From Chlamydia poikilotherma (GTDB lineage Bacteria; Chlamydiota; Chlamydiia; Chlamydiales; Chlamydiaceae): a DNA stretch of 64,000 nt. Location of the stretch: assembly GCF_900239975.1 (NCBI RefSeq), contig NZ_LS992154.1:496001-560000 (forward strand), in the 5' to 3' direction. The translations under genes were made by a program, and so were the position numbers. The notes beneath the pieces were generated by a model. That model was not told where the DNA came from, did not search any database, and saw nothing but the letters and a program-made list of their open reading frames with translations. Shown here in pieces: positions 1 through 9,826 of this stretch (its first letter is position 1; every line of letters begins with the position of its first letter).

Positions 1-914
1 AAGCTAAACTTGCAGCCTTTGTTTTTCTTATTTCCTTAGTGACTTTGTGGTGGTGGTATCGTCAAATTGTTGTGACTATCTTTGATAAAGATTATGCTTC
101 AACTTGTGGATTGAGCACTCATGTCTCTGGAAGCATTGTTCTTATATTTATTTCCCTAGTGATTGTAAGTGGTGTACGTTCCGTAGGTATTGTATTGATA
201 TCTTCAATGTTCGTTGCGCCTTCCTTGGCAGCCCGTCAATTATCTGATAGGTTAAATGTCATTTTCCTTCTTTCCTGTTTGCTTGGAGGAATCTGTGGTG
301 CTCTTGGTAGCTATGTTTCAGTGGCTTTTAGTTGTAATGTTTCTGGACATACAGGTGTAATTACTTTGCCTACAGGTCCACTTGTAGTTGTTATATCCGG
401 TTGTTTAACTTTTCTTTGCTTGCTGTTCTCTCCAAAATCAGGATGGGTAATACGCTACATACGTAGGAAACGTTTTTCATTTTCTAAGAATCAAGAACAT
501 TTGCTGAAAGTATTCTGGTACTTGCTAGAAGATCAATTACCTGAAGTCGGGGCACGTGATTTTGTTTGTTCTCATAAATATCAGGAATATTTTGGACCTA
601 GGCCTTTCCCAAGATTTAGAATTTGGCTTCTTGAATGTCAGGGTTTTTTAAAACATAGAGATTATCGCTGGGGTCTTAGCGAGAAAGGAAAGATCAGAGC
701 AAAAAAGTTGGTTCGAGCTCATAGATTATGGGAATGCTATCTCGTACGTTCTCTAGAATTCAAGGAAGAAGATGTTCATGGTTTCGCAGAAGAAATGGAG
801 CATGTTTTAACAGATGAATTAGATTATGCGATTACAGAAATGTTAGATAATCCTCATTACGATCCACATGATAAATTAATTCCAGAGAAACCAAAAAAGA
901 AGGAGGAACTATGA
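1..914 (+). CDS. ytgC: YtgC-YtgR fusion: metal ABC transporter permease with C-terminal DtxR/MntR-type repressor (5' truncated)
   Basis: The reading frame is open from the window edge (first complete codon at base 3), so the N-terminal part is missing. The visible 303 residues hold about four membrane segments of an ABC-3 family permease (metal import across the inner membrane), then a basic run RRKR near visible residues 154-157. After that comes a DtxR-like domain with a winged-helix part and a dimerisation/metal-binding part, including RAHRLWE and MEHVLTDE. In C. trachomatis this fusion is cleaved to release the repressor YtgR, which controls the ytg operon in response to iron; that is family knowledge, not visible here. 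The stop overlaps the ytgD start as ATGA, showing translational coupling. A strong AAGGAGGA ribosome site for ytgD lies inside the 3' end. Confidence 0.93.
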   Translation, partial: AKLAAFVFLISLVTLWWWYRQIVVTIFDKDYASTCGLSTHVSGSIVLIFISLVIVSGVRSVGIVLISSMFVAPSLAARQLSDRLNVIFLLSCLLGGICGALGSYVSVAFSCNVSGHTGVITLPTGPLVVVISGCLTFLCLLFSPKSGWVIRYIRRKRFSFSKNQEHLLKVFWYLLEDQLPEVGARDFVCSHKYQEYFGPRPFPRFRIWLLECQGFLKHRDYRWGLSEKGKIRAKKLVRAHRLWECYLVRSLEFKEEDVHGFAEEMEHVLTDELDYAITEMLDNPHYDPHDKLIPEKPKKKEEL

Positions 915-1894
915 TAGGAGCCTTTTCCCCATATCATGGGGTGTCCTTTATTCAATTTTTCATTGTATTTTTCTCAAGATTTTTTTCTGGAGAATTGTTT
1001 CTAGGACACTTGTTTATCGATGATATTCAGGTTGTCGTATTCTTGGCTATTGCTCTTTCCGGAGCATTTGTAGGCAGTTTTTTAGTTTTAAAAAAGATGG
1101 CAATGTATGCTAATGCTGTTTCTCATACAGTATTATTTGGCTTGGTAAGTATTTGTTTGTTCACTCATCAATTAACATCATTATCTTTGGGAAATCTTAC
1201 TCTAGCCTCTGTTTCAACCGCTCTACTTACAGGTTTTCTTATTCATTTTATAAGAAATATTTTTCGGGTTTCTGAAGAGGCAAGCACGGCTCTAGTATTC
1301 TCTTTATTATTTTCAATGAGCTTAATTCTTCTAGTATTTCTAACACGTAATGCACACATAGGAACTGAACTAATCCTAGGTAACGCAGATTCATTAACTT
1401 ATGGCGATATTTTTCCTGTGTATACTATTCTTTTAGTTAATCTATTTGTTTCCGTGATTGGATTTCGTAGTTTTGTTTGTGTTTCTTTTGATTCAGTATT
1501 CTCTTTTTCTTTAGGGATTCCTGTAAAAATCATTGATTACTTAATCATTTTACAATTGTCAGCAAGCCTAGTAGGAGCATTTAGAGCCGTAGGGGTTTTA
1601 ATGGCTTTAGCTTTCTTATTAATCCCTGGACTTATTGCTAAAGTTTTTGTTGTTTCTGTACGGGGCATGCTTTTTTGGTCTTTAATTTTCGGTGCTATTA
1701 CAGCATTAATAGCTCCTGCATGTTCTAGAGCAATTTTAACATCATATGATGTGGGATTATCAACTTCAGGCATTTCAGTTTTTGTATTAATGGCTTTTTA
1801 TGTTGTTGTTTCTTTATTTCATTATGGAAAGAAGTTAGCTTATAAAAAATTTTATTCAAAAAATAGCCTGAATACAGAATTGACAACTCTCTAA
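911..1894 (+). CDS. ytgD: Metal ABC transporter permease YtgD
   Basis: This is a 327-residue polytopic inner-membrane protein of the ABC-3 (MntB/ZnuB) permease family. Hydrophobic segments are spread over the whole length, e.g. around residues 43-63, 85-110, 125-146 and 210-245, and the ALSGAFVGSFLVLKKMA block near residue 50 is typical of the family. It would pair with YtgC to form the channel of the YtgABCD importer (iron or manganese, fed by the periplasmic binding protein YtgA). The start ATG overlaps the ytgC stop by four bases and has a near-perfect Shine-Dalgarno sequence. It is the last gene of the ytg operon; dxr follows after 43 bases. Confidence 0.94.
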   Translation: MIGAFSPYHGVSFIQFFIVFFSRFFSGELFLGHLFIDDIQVVVFLAIALSGAFVGSFLVLKKMAMYANAVSHTVLFGLVSICLFTHQLTSLSLGNLTLASVSTALLTGFLIHFIRNIFRVSEEASTALVFSLLFSMSLILLVFLTRNAHIGTELILGNADSLTYGDIFPVYTILLVNLFVSVIGFRSFVCVSFDSVFSFSLGIPVKIIDYLIILQLSASLVGAFRAVGVLMALAFLLIPGLIAKVFVVSVRGMLFWSLIFGAITALIAPACSRAILTSYDVGLSTSGISVFVLMAFYVVVSLFHYGKKLAYKKFYSKNSLNTELTTL

Positions 1895-1937
1895 TCCAGG
1901 AGTTATGATTTTTTTTTCAATTTGTTAAGGTTACTAT

Positions 1938-3077
1938 TTGAAACATTTAGCTATTTTCGGATCCACTGGAAGTGTGGGGCAGCAGACCTTAAAAATTATT
2001 CGGTCTTTTCCTCATTTATTCAATGTGGTTGCTCTTGCTTCATACGGTAATAATAAGGATTTATTTTTCGAACAAATTCGAGAGTTCTCTCCTTCTATAG
2101 TTTCTGTATATGACGAACAAATTTATTTTAAAATTCGTAAAGAATTTCCTGATATCAAAGTATTTCTTCGTGAAGAAGGATTATTAGCAGCTGCTACAGC
2201 TGCAGAAATTGATACTATTGTTGCTGCATCTTCAGGTGTTGTAGCTTTACCGGCAATTATAGAAGCAATGAAACTAGGGAAAACCCTGGCATTGGCAAAT
2301 AAAGAAGTTTTAGTTTCTGCTGGTGAGATTATCAAAGGGCTTGCTAAGCAATATCAAACAACGATTTTGCCTATAGATAGTGAGCATAACGCCCTATATC
2401 AATGTTTAGAGGGGAGGAATACTTCGGAAGTGAAAAAGTTATTGCTAACTGCTTCCGGAGGTCCTTTATTATACAAGTCTAGAGAAGAATTAAATCGTGT
2501 AACTATTGAAGATGTTTTGAAGCACCCTATATGGAATATGGGGGCTAAAATTACTGTAGATTCTTCGACATTGGTAAATAAAGGCTTGGAAATAATAGAA
2601 GCCCATTGGTTATTTGGATTGGAAAATGCGGAGATAGATGCTGTAATTCATCCTCAAAGTTTAATTCACGGTATGGTAGAATTTCAAGACGGGACGGTGT
2701 TTTCTGTAATGAATCCTCCTAGTATGCTCTTTCCTATACAACATGTATTAACCAATCCAAAACGTTGTCCAGCACCTCACAAAGGGATAGATTTTTCTAT
2801 AAAACAAACATTAGAGTTTTTTCCTATAGATGAGGAGCGTTTCCCAAGTATTGGTTTGGCTAAATGGGTATTAAAAGAGAAAGGATCTTCGGGACCATTT
2901 TTTAATGCTGCTAACGAGGTCTTGGTTCAAAGATTTTTAACAGAAGAAATTGCTTGGTGCGATATTCTAAATAAGTTAACAAGGCTTATGGAAAATTATA
3001 GAGTTTCTTCGTGTACTTCATTAGATGATGTTTTTGCTGTTGATAAAGAAGCTCGAGCCCTTGCTCAAGAGATATAA
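1938..3077 (+). CDS. dxr: 1-deoxy-D-xylulose 5-phosphate reductoisomerase
   Basis: The enzyme converts DXP to 2-C-methyl-D-erythritol 4-phosphate with NADPH, the committed step of the MEP isoprenoid pathway in the cytosol. At 379 residues it has the usual length. The NADPH-binding GSTGSVGQQ is at residues 8-16 and NKE at 121-123. The metal ligands lie in PIDSEH (D147, E149) and NKGLEIIEA (E218), and HPQSLIHGMVE is also present. The start is TTG at 1938, supported by AAGG seven bases upstream and by the family N-terminus falling exactly there. It sits between ytgD and rseP on the same strand, with only 12 bases to rseP. Confidence 0.96.
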   Translation: MKHLAIFGSTGSVGQQTLKIIRSFPHLFNVVALASYGNNKDLFFEQIREFSPSIVSVYDEQIYFKIRKEFPDIKVFLREEGLLAAATAAEIDTIVAASSGVVALPAIIEAMKLGKTLALANKEVLVSAGEIIKGLAKQYQTTILPIDSEHNALYQCLEGRNTSEVKKLLLTASGGPLLYKSREELNRVTIEDVLKHPIWNMGAKITVDSSTLVNKGLEIIEAHWLFGLENAEIDAVIHPQSLIHGMVEFQDGTVFSVMNPPSMLFPIQHVLTNPKRCPAPHKGIDFSIKQTLEFFPIDEERFPSIGLAKWVLKEKGSSGPFFNAANEVLVQRFLTEEIAWCDILNKLTRLMENYRVSSCTSLDDVFAVDKEARALAQEI

Positions 3078-3089
3078 CCCGGTACGTAT

Positions 3090-4958
3090 ATGACAATAAT
3101 ATATTTTATTCTTGCAGCCCTTGCTTTGGGGGTTTTGGTATTGATCCATGAATTGGGTCATTTACTAGCAGCCAAGTCTGTAGGTATGGCTGTTGAGAGT
3201 TTTAGTATTGGTTTTGGTCCGGCTTTATATAAAAAGAAAATTGGAAATATAGAATATCGTGTAGGTATTTTCCCTTTTGGTGGTTATGTTCGTATCAAGG
3301 GCATGGATAAAAGAGAAAAGGGTATAGATGCCGATCCTGATTCTGTTTACGATATACCTCAAGGTTTTTTCAGCAAATCTCCATGGAAAAGAATCATTGT
3401 TCTTGCCGCAGGTCCTATAGCTAATATTTTATTGGCTTTTGTTGCCTTTGGAGCATTGTATATTTCGGGGGGTAGAAATAAGGCTTATTCTGAGTATTCT
3501 CGTATTGTTGGTTGGGTAAATCCTATTTTAAAAGAAAAAGGTCTAAATCTTGGTGATGAGATTCTTACATGTAATGGCAAACCCTATTACTCGGATAAAG
3601 ACGCCCTTACCTCAGCTTTATTAGATAGACATCTATCTTTCAGGGGAGTCCATCCCGCGTATCTTTCAAAAACTTCTACCGAATTTTCCTTGGATACAGA
3701 ATTCAATGTTAATAAAGATGGTATCCCTCTTGCTGGAGCTAGCTATCTTTTATACCGTCATCAGGAGCCTATTTCAAAAGAATCTCCAATGTATTCAGCG
3801 AACATATTACCGGGTGATCGATTAGTATGGATGGATGGACAAATCTTATTTTCTCCTATGCAAGTTTCTCAGATACTTAATGAAGCTTATGCATTCGTTA
3901 AAGTTTCTCGTTATGACAAGGAATTATCATTACGTATTCCTAGGATGTTAGCGAGCACATTATATCTATCTCCTTATGTAAGGAATGAACTTATCGATAA
4001 TCAGTATGAAGCCGGCATTAAAGGTAAATGGTCTTCTTTATATACTTTACCCTATATGATCAATAGTTACGGTTATGTAGAAGGAGAATTACAGCCTATA
4101 GATCCAGAATCGCCATTTCCTCCCATGGAAGATAAATTAGAATTAGGGGATCGTATTTTAGCTATAGATGGTACTCCTGTTAGTGGAAGTACCGACATTT
4201 TACGTTTAGTTCAAAACCATAAGGTCTCAATAATTATTCAAAAAATGAGTTCTGAGCAACTGCAGGATGTAGATTCTTCAATTGCTGACGAAAGGTTTAT
4301 CCGTTCTTATGATCCTAAAAACTTATTAGCAATTGTTAATTCGATAGGAAGTGCTCAAGAAGTACGTGAGTCAGGTCAATATCGTTTGTTATCTCCGATT
4401 CAACCTAAACCATGGATAAGCATTTATTCTGATGATCTTTTAAATAAACGCCGTGAAATGGCAAAAAAATTTAAGAATCAGGATCAACAGCGTTACTATC
4501 TAGATAGAATAGAAATAGAAAAACAAAAATTATCTCTTGGAATTCCTTTGAAGGATATGACAATAAAGTATAATCCTACTCCGGATGCTTTAATCATTAA
4601 TATTTCTAAAGATAGTCTACGTACTATGAAAGCTTTAGTTGTAGGGCGACTGAATCCTCAGTGGTTATCAGGACCAGTGGGGATTGTTCATATGTTACAT
4701 AAAGGATGGTCCTTAGGAGTTTCCGAAGCTCTATTTTGGATTGGGTTAGTAAGCATCAATTTAGCGGTTTTAAATCTTCTTCCGATTCCTGTATTGGACG
4801 GAGGCTATATTTTACTTTGCCTCTGGGAGATGATTTCAAGACGTCGTTTGAATATGAAGCTTATTGAAAAAATGTTAATCCCATTTTCTCTATTATTGAT
4901 AGCTTTCTTTATTTTCCTAACGTTTCAGGATTTATTTCGTTTTTTTGCTGTGAGTTAG
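3090..4958 (+). CDS. rseP: Site-2 protease RseP/YaeL, PDZ-containing inner-membrane zinc metalloprotease
   Basis: This 622-residue membrane protease has the zinc motif HELGH at residues 20-24 in the first membrane helix and the third ligand motif LDG around residue 570 near the last helices. The long region between (about residues 130-520) holds two PDZ-like parts; [15 protein letters not shown] and [15 protein letters not shown] are the carboxylate-binding-loop-type signatures. It is clearly longer than the E. coli protein (about 450 residues), and the extra sequence is periplasmic. The family cleaves membrane-spanning substrates such as anti-sigma factors or signal-peptide remnants; the chlamydial substrate is unknown. 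The 3' end overlaps the convergent hydrolase gene by 50 bases. Confidence 0.94.
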   Translation: MTIIYFILAALALGVLVLIHELGHLLAAKSVGMAVESFSIGFGPALYKKKIGNIEYRVGIFPFGGYVRIKGMDKREKGIDADPDSVYDIPQGFFSKSPWKRIIVLAAGPIANILLAFVAFGALYISGGRNKAYSEYSRIVGWVNPILKEKGLNLGDEILTCNGKPYYSDKDALTSALLDRHLSFRGVHPAYLSKTSTEFSLDTEFNVNKDGIPLAGASYLLYRHQEPISKESPMYSANILPGDRLVWMDGQILFSPMQVSQILNEAYAFVKVSRYDKELSLRIPRMLASTLYLSPYVRNELIDNQYEAGIKGKWSSLYTLPYMINSYGYVEGELQPIDPESPFPPMEDKLELGDRILAIDGTPVSGSTDILRLVQNHKVSIIIQKMSSEQLQDVDSSIADERFIRSYDPKNLLAIVNSIGSAQEVRESGQYRLLSPIQPKPWISIYSDDLLNKRREMAKKFKNQDQQRYYLDRIEIEKQKLSLGIPLKDMTIKYNPTPDALIINISKDSLRTMKALVVGRLNPQWLSGPVGIVHMLHKGWSLGVSEALFWIGLVSINLAVLNLLPIPVLDGGYILLCLWEMISRRRLNMKLIEKMLIPFSLLLIAFFIFLTFQDLFRFFAVS

Positions 4959-5895
4959 GTTTCCAGGTTTTGGGAAAACCATAAAGATTGTAAGGGTGAG
5001 AGCCGAAACAATGGATAACGTAAATATCCTTGTTTTTGCTCGTATTTAGTCTAGAGCTCTTCTGTTTATTTTCCTTTACCTTTTGCTCTATTTCCTCGGG
5101 AACTTGTTCTATGGCAGCAGTTTTGCTGCCGTGTTTTAGAAACTCCCTCATGAGGAAAATAGATTTCCTGTTTGTGATGATATAGGTGTGGTTTGTGTTA
5201 ATCACATATCCTTTGTGTGGAGTATCTAAGGAAGTTTCTATCGTACACACTTTCCCATCATTTTCATATTCTAAACGGAAGGGAAGAAATCTGCTGCGTT
5301 TATTTCCACTAAGTATAAGAACTTCTACTGTAGAAGGGAGCTTACCGACATCAAGCATTTTTTTTGGGCAATAGGTAAGTAACTGTCTACCTAATTTTCC
5401 CCCAAAAATAAATTGTACAATGGCTAAAGATCTATAACGTCTAGCTAATGTAGATCCTGCATTTGGAGGAGCCATCAATATGGCTTTACCATACTTTGCT
5501 TCTTGAGGGCAGTCAGGTTTGGCTAAGGCCACTCGAACGATAACACCTCCTATAGAATGTGTTACAAAGTTGATGGGAACACCAGGTTTTAACTCTGCTA
5601 TCTTTTTAATTAATTTAACAAGATGATCTGCATGTCTTTCTAATGTGAATTTGCGAGTTTCATAGTTCCAGATAAATACGTCGTAATTTTCTTTTTCTAA
5701 GACATTACCAATAGGTTTTAACGACCTGTAAGATCTTAAAAACGCATGAACGCAGATTACCGACTCTTTTTGCTGAGATGTTTCTCTAATCCCACCAATT
5801 CCTGAAGGAAGTGTTTGAATTATAGAAGTATCCGCCAAAAGGGATATTCCAGATATTAAGAATAGTAAAATTAATAATAATTTATTCATTTGCAC
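4909..5895 (-). CDS. Exported alpha/beta-hydrolase (lipase/acyltransferase-like; CT073 position)
   Basis: This 328-residue protein has a cleavable-looking signal peptide (residues 1-21, ending around LLADTS), so it is probably periplasmic or secreted. Its core resembles class-2 lipases/PGAP1-like hydrolases. VICVHAF is the oxyanion strand. The nucleophile elbow is THSIGG (S114), with Thr where Gly is usual. NDGKVC is a candidate acid and TNHTYI carries a candidate catalytic His. The last ~70 residues are Lys-rich and look disordered. It occupies the CT073 position. It lies 104 bases downstream of recF on the same strand and overlaps the rseP 3' end. The substrate is unknown, and the catalytic assignment rests on motif position only. 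Confidence 0.8.
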   Translation of the reverse strand: MQMNKLLLILLFLISGISLLADTSIIQTLPSGIGGIRETSQQKESVICVHAFLRSYRSLKPIGNVLEKENYDVFIWNYETRKFTLERHADHLVKLIKKIAELKPGVPINFVTHSIGGVIVRVALAKPDCPQEAKYGKAILMAPPNAGSTLARRYRSLAIVQFIFGGKLGRQLLTYCPKKMLDVGKLPSTVEVLILSGNKRSRFLPFRLEYENDGKVCTIETSLDTPHKGYVINTNHTYIITNRKSIFLMREFLKHGSKTAAIEQVPEEIEQKVKENKQKSSRLNTSKNKDIYVIHCFGSHPYNLYGFPKTWKPNSQQKNEINPETLGK

Positions 5896-5908
5896 ACCGA
5901 TATAATTA

Positions 5909-5981
5909 TTTTAATAAGTTTTTTATTAAAAACCAGTGCGTTTAATTAACTTCTTTTAAAAAATAATTAAGCAGTTAATTA
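5909..5981. other. AT-only inverted repeats between recF and the hydrolase gene
   Basis: Two perfect AT-rich inverted repeats lie in the 104-base gap. TTTTAATAA (5909-5917) pairs with TTATTAAAA (5923-5931), and TAATTAACT (5943-5951) pairs with AGTTAATTA (5973-5981). They could end the dnaN-recF transcript or mark a promoter/operator, but stems made almost only of A and T also arise by chance in this base composition. Confidence 0.3.
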
Positions 5982-5999
5982 TAAAAGCAATAAAAATCA

Positions 6000-7103
6000 C
6001 TATTTAATAATCGAATGAGGATAAATTGATATTTGAGCTTGATTAACTGAAAAGATCTTACTAGTTTCAGATAATGTTTGATGAGGGGTATTTGTAGAGG
6101 TCATTAGGGTTTGTCCTAGAGTAGGAGCAAGGTCGAGTAATTGTGAGATTCTGTGATTGTCTAACCCTGCATGAATATCGTCCATACAGAATAAGGGACA
6201 TGTATTATAAATGTTTTTTATATAAAGACATTCTGCGAGTCTAAGAATGGCGAGTAAACTGTGTTTTTGCCCTTCGCTAGAGAATTGTGCAACGGGGAGA
6301 TTGTTAATCATTAGAGTAAAGTCCTCTCGGTGAGGGCCTACGGATGTGGTTCCTAAATCTAAATCACGCTGTAGTGTTGTTGTTAGCTGTTTTCGAAGTT
6401 CCTCAGCAATAATCTCCTGAGAAATCCCATCATGTTTAATTAGTGAGCTTTTGAATTTAATACGCAGTTGTTCTGATAAGGAATTACTCCATAATTCTTG
6501 AACTAGTTTATTTAGTTGTTGGCAGCAAGAGTATCGGCTTAAGGTTAGATATGCACCTAGAGTGGCAAGTTGCTCATTCCAAACTGTTAATGTGGAAGTT
6601 TGTTTAGTTTTGAGTAGAGTATTTCTTTGTAATAAGGCGCGATGATAATAAGATAACGAATGTTTATATTGAGGATCGCATTGAGATAAAAGTAGATTAA
6701 GAAATAGTCTACGGTCTGCAGGAGCTCCGGAAATCAAAGAGCGATCTTTAGAGGAAAATAGAACAATAGGTATTATGCCTATCAATTGTGATAGGGTTTT
6801 TATAGGAGAGTGGTCACAAAGAATTTTTTTCCCTTGCTTATCTACATAGGTAGATAGTGTATGAGGAAATCCGTCTTTTTCAAAGGTCATCTCTAGAAAA
6901 AAATAAGGAGAGCCAAAGAAAATAGCCTCTGTAAGATGTGCAGTACGGAAAGACCTGCCTAAAGACAAAACATAGAGGGCTTCAAGAAGATTCGTTTTAC
7001 CCTGGGCATTTTCTCCAAAAATGTAATTCATATCTGGAGAGAAAGCAATCTCGGTTTCTTTATAATTCCTGAAATTTTTAAGACGCAGGGAAATAATCTT
7101 CAT
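6000..7103 (-). CDS. recF: DNA replication/repair protein RecF
   Basis: RecF is an SMC-like ATPase that binds gapped DNA and helps RecO/RecR load RecA. At 367 residues it matches the family. Visible motifs are the N-terminal [14 protein letters not shown], Walker A GENAQGKT (residues 30-37), [10 protein letters not shown], the ABC-type signature region FSSEGQKHS, and a Walker B/D-loop in [10 protein letters not shown], slightly divergent from the usual LLDDVxSELD. Its ATG overlaps the dnaN stop by one base (TAATG), so the two are translationally coupled in the order dnaN-recF. The partner recR lies in this window at 52159. Confidence 0.96.
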   Translation of the reverse strand: MKIISLRLKNFRNYKETEIAFSPDMNYIFGENAQGKTNLLEALYVLSLGRSFRTAHLTEAIFFGSPYFFLEMTFEKDGFPHTLSTYVDKQGKKILCDHSPIKTLSQLIGIIPIVLFSSKDRSLISGAPADRRLFLNLLLSQCDPQYKHSLSYYHRALLQRNTLLKTKQTSTLTVWNEQLATLGAYLTLSRYSCCQQLNKLVQELWSNSLSEQLRIKFKSSLIKHDGISQEIIAEELRKQLTTTLQRDLDLGTTSVGPHREDFTLMINNLPVAQFSSEGQKHSLLAILRLAECLYIKNIYNTCPLFCMDDIHAGLDNHRISQLLDLAPTLGQTLMTSTNTPHQTLSETSKIFSVNQAQISIYPHSIIK

Positions 7104-8203
7104 TAATCATCATGCAATCTCATCGGCATAATAACGAATAGGCTACGGGTAGAATCAGTAATAATTCCCGGATTATAAGAATCTGAAATGCCTAAGCGTA
7201 CTAACTCATCTTTACTATGTTTTAAGATATCGAGGAAGAAGAAAGGATTGAAGGCAATTTCTAATAGCTCTCCAGAATAGTTTACTGCCATACTAACCTT
7301 GCCCTCACCAACCTTTGTACAGTTTGCTGTTAAAGTGAGTTCGCCGGGAGTAAAGGTGAACTTTACGGAATGCGAAGATTCATTGGTAAATAATGCTACT
7401 TGTTTTAATAAGGTAATTAACTCTTCTCTGTGAAGGTCTAATTGTACACTGCTTTCTGTAGAGATTACTGGAGAAAAATCAGGGAATTCACCAGAAAGTA
7501 GTTTAGTAATTAATAGTGTGTTACCACACTCTACAGCAATTTTTGCTTGATCTAAGAAGATAGTAGCTTCAGAATCTTCGGAACAGAGTTTAATGATTTC
7601 TTCAACAGCTTTAATAGGAATGATATAATCACCAGAAAAGCTTTTATCTAAAGAGATCTCGGCATCGGTCTTTGCTAATCGTTTCCCATCCGTACCTACT
7701 ACAGTAACACTACCATTAGCAATGGTTAATAAAACTCCTGTAAGAACATAACGACTTTCTTCTCGAGAAACGGCGAAAGATGTGCGTTGTAACATTTCTC
7801 TGAGTTGTTCTGCAGGGAGAGTAAATCGTACAGAATTTTGGATATCGGGAAGCATAGGGAAGTCTTCTTTGCCCATGCTGAGTAGACGGAAGCAAGAAGA
7901 TCCTGAGGTGATTTTTGCCATTTCTCCAGTAGTTGCAGAAATTTCAAGATTAGCCTCTGTTAGTTCCTTTACTAGTTGAAAAAATCTTTTAGAGGGAATG
8001 GAAATAGCGCCAGATTCATAGACTTTTGCCTGAGCTACGCATCGGGTGCTTACCGTAAGATCTGTAGCGGTAAAGACAAGCTCGTCGTTACATGTTTCGA
8101 TAAGTACATGGGTGAGCACAGGGATAGGAGTATTTTGAGGAACAACGCTTTGGATTTTTTTTATAAGATTTCCTAACTCATTTCGGGATACGACGAACTT
8201 CAT
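7103..8203 (-). CDS. dnaN: DNA polymerase III beta subunit (sliding clamp)
   Basis: At 366 residues this has the standard length for the ring-forming processivity clamp, with three similar domains of about 120 residues. Recognisable family segments are the N-terminal [23 protein letters not shown] in the middle domain, and the C-terminal VIMPMRL, the conserved tail that helps form the partner-binding pocket. The gene is first of the dnaN-recF pair and is divergent from smpB across 242 bases that contain strong inverted repeats (see 8235-8283). Confidence 0.97.
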   Translation of the reverse strand: MKFVVSRNELGNLIKKIQSVVPQNTPIPVLTHVLIETCNDELVFTATDLTVSTRCVAQAKVYESGAISIPSKRFFQLVKELTEANLEISATTGEMAKITSGSSCFRLLSMGKEDFPMLPDIQNSVRFTLPAEQLREMLQRTSFAVSREESRYVLTGVLLTIANGSVTVVGTDGKRLAKTDAEISLDKSFSGDYIIPIKAVEEIIKLCSEDSEATIFLDQAKIAVECGNTLLITKLLSGEFPDFSPVISTESSVQLDLHREELITLLKQVALFTNESSHSVKFTFTPGELTLTANCTKVGEGKVSMAVNYSGELLEIAFNPFFFLDILKHSKDELVRLGISDSYNPGIITDSTRSLFVIMPMRLHDD

Positions 8204-8234
8204 ATTTTCCTACAACTGTAAGTCATTAAATTCA

Positions 8235-8283
8235 ATCCTGCCCCTAAGAGAATAGGGGGTTCCTCAGGATCTTTTCGAGAAAG
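8235..8283. other. Nested hairpins in the dnaN/smpB divergent intergenic region
   Basis: ATCCTG (8235-8240) pairs with CAGGAT (8265-8270). Inside it CCCCTA (8241-8246) pairs with TAGGGG (8253-8258) around a six-base loop, leaving one 6-base bulge. Next to it CTTT (8271-8274) pairs with AAAG (8280-8283). On the minus strand this would be part of the dnaN 5' leader, ending about 30 bases before the dnaN start. No U-run follows, so it is not a simple terminator. A regulatory leader or protein-binding site is possible; the function is unknown. Confidence 0.4.
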
Positions 8284-8445
8284 TTTCCTGGGATAAAGCA
8301 GGATATTACTATAAAGGGATTTTATGGTCTTCTAGATATTTCCTAGGATTTTTCTAATCTAGCTACTTGCTAAGTTCAAGAAAGAAAATTGGGTTTTTTG
8401 TTATACTTCTTCCCGACTCTCTAGGTTGAGAAATTGGGAAAAATT

Positions 8446-8898
8446 ATGGCCAGTAAGGAAATTGTTTCTAACCGCAAAGCCTTACGTAATTATGAGGTTT
8501 TGGATACTTTAGAAGCTGGAGTTGTGCTTACCGGAACTGAGATAAAGTCCTTACGTGATCATGGTGGAAACCTTGGTGATGCCTATGTGGCTATTTCCAA
8601 GGGTGAGGCGTGGTTATTAAATGCCAGCATTGCTCCCTACCGTTTTGGTAATATCTATAATCATGAGGAACGAAGAAAACGCAAGCTTCTTCTTCATAGA
8701 TATGAGATTCGAAAATTAGAGGGTAAAGTAGCTCAGAAGGGAGTAACGATTATTCCTCTAGGAATGTTTCTTTCTCGAGGGTATGTAAAAATTCGTCTTG
8801 GCTGCTGTCGTGGTAAGAAAGCTCACGATAAGCGACAAGCGATTATGGCTAGAGAGAAACAACGAGAAGTAGAATCTGCTATGAAGCGTTATCGTTGA
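8446..8898 (+). CDS. smpB: SsrA (tmRNA)-binding protein SmpB
   Basis: SmpB binds the tRNA-like domain of tmRNA and brings it to stalled ribosomes for trans-translation. The 150-residue frame from ATG at 8446 starts [12 protein letters not shown] and contains the family core [16 protein letters not shown] and LLLHRYEI. It ends in a basic tail, [14 protein letters not shown], which is expected to fold in the decoding centre. The frame is also open to a TTG at 8434, but ATG 8446 is preferred because GGGA lies six bases before it and the family begins there. The 3' end overlaps apbE (opposite strand) by 20 bases. No tmRNA gene was seen in the window. Confidence 0.95.
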   Translation: MASKEIVSNRKALRNYEVLDTLEAGVVLTGTEIKSLRDHGGNLGDAYVAISKGEAWLLNASIAPYRFGNIYNHEERRKRKLLLHRYEIRKLEGKVAQKGVTIIPLGMFLSRGYVKIRLGCCRGKKAHDKRQAIMAREKQREVESAMKRYR

Positions 8899-9826
8899 TG
8901 AATACTGTGATATGATTTTCTTTTGCCCAAGCCAAAGCTTCTGTTTTTGTAGAGAAGGTCATGAGTACTGTAGCCATGGCATCAGCAAACGCACAACTCG
9001 GATGAATAACAGTTGCAGATACAATAGGGTAATTGTGTAGTTCTAAGGGTTTCCCTGTATGGGGATCTAAGATGTGCGTATAGATTTTGCCATCTACAAA
9101 CCATTGTTGATGGTAATTTCCGCTTGTGGCAGCTGCAGTATTTTTTAGTTCTATGATTTCGGATGTCGCTGAAGAAGCGATACGCCAGGGTCTTCCTGAG
9201 GGATGGCACCCTGAAATTTTAATTTCTCCTCCCCATTCTACATAACTATTAAAACAAAAGCTCTGGCAAGTTTCTAATAAACAATCGACAGCAAATCCTT
9301 TTACCGCACCACAAAGATCAAGTTGTAGATCAGAGTGTTTTTTAGTAAGTATTTGGTTGTCTATATCAAGATCAATATATTTCCATCCCGAATGTTCGTA
9401 ATAAGATTTCCATACTTGTTCATTGGGGATCGAATGTTGTTTAAGATGTAATAGCCAAAGAGTTTTTAACGGTCCTAAAGTAGGATCAAATCTCCCACCA
9501 GATATGCGGTAAAAGTTGTCTACCATTTCTAAGAAATTACATAATTTTTTAGATAAAGGAATGGCTACTCCTGCAGGTGTGCGATTAATTTTCGAAAGTT
9601 CCGATTCTCTATTCCAGTTATTGTAAACAGTATCAATAACATGAAAGACTGCATTGATTTCTTTTTTTAGCTGTTCGGTTTCTTGATATGATAAATGCTT
9701 TCCTATGACAATACGATAGGGCATTGTCATTGTTTCTCCTTCCAAAGTCGTAAGCTTTGGGTTGCTGCATCCATTAAGAATCGAGGAGAAAAGAATTAGA
9801 AAGAGGACTTTTTGTAACTTTCCCAT
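8879..9826 (-). CDS. apbE: ApbE-type FAD:protein FMN transferase, putative lipoprotein
   Basis: This family transfers FMN onto a Thr of target proteins, classically the NqrB/NqrC subunits of the Na+-translocating NADH dehydrogenase that chlamydiae use. From ATG at 9826 the protein has 315 residues and a lipoprotein signal ending in ILNGC, so it is probably membrane-anchored on the periplasmic side. Family features are the metal-binding DAMATVLMT near the C-terminus, the segment GGEIKISG and [11 protein letters not shown]. Earlier in-frame codons upstream would remove the signal peptide from the N-terminus, so 9826 is the better start; it overlaps the folD 3' end by 31 bases. Confidence 0.92.
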   Translation of the reverse strand: MGKLQKVLFLILFSSILNGCSNPKLTTLEGETMTMPYRIVIGKHLSYQETEQLKKEINAVFHVIDTVYNNWNRESELSKINRTPAGVAIPLSKKLCNFLEMVDNFYRISGGRFDPTLGPLKTLWLLHLKQHSIPNEQVWKSYYEHSGWKYIDLDIDNQILTKKHSDLQLDLCGAVKGFAVDCLLETCQSFCFNSYVEWGGEIKISGCHPSGRPWRIASSATSEIIELKNTAAATSGNYHQQWFVDGKIYTHILDPHTGKPLELHNYPIVSATVIHPSCAFADAMATVLMTFSTKTEALAWAKENHITVFINDNAS

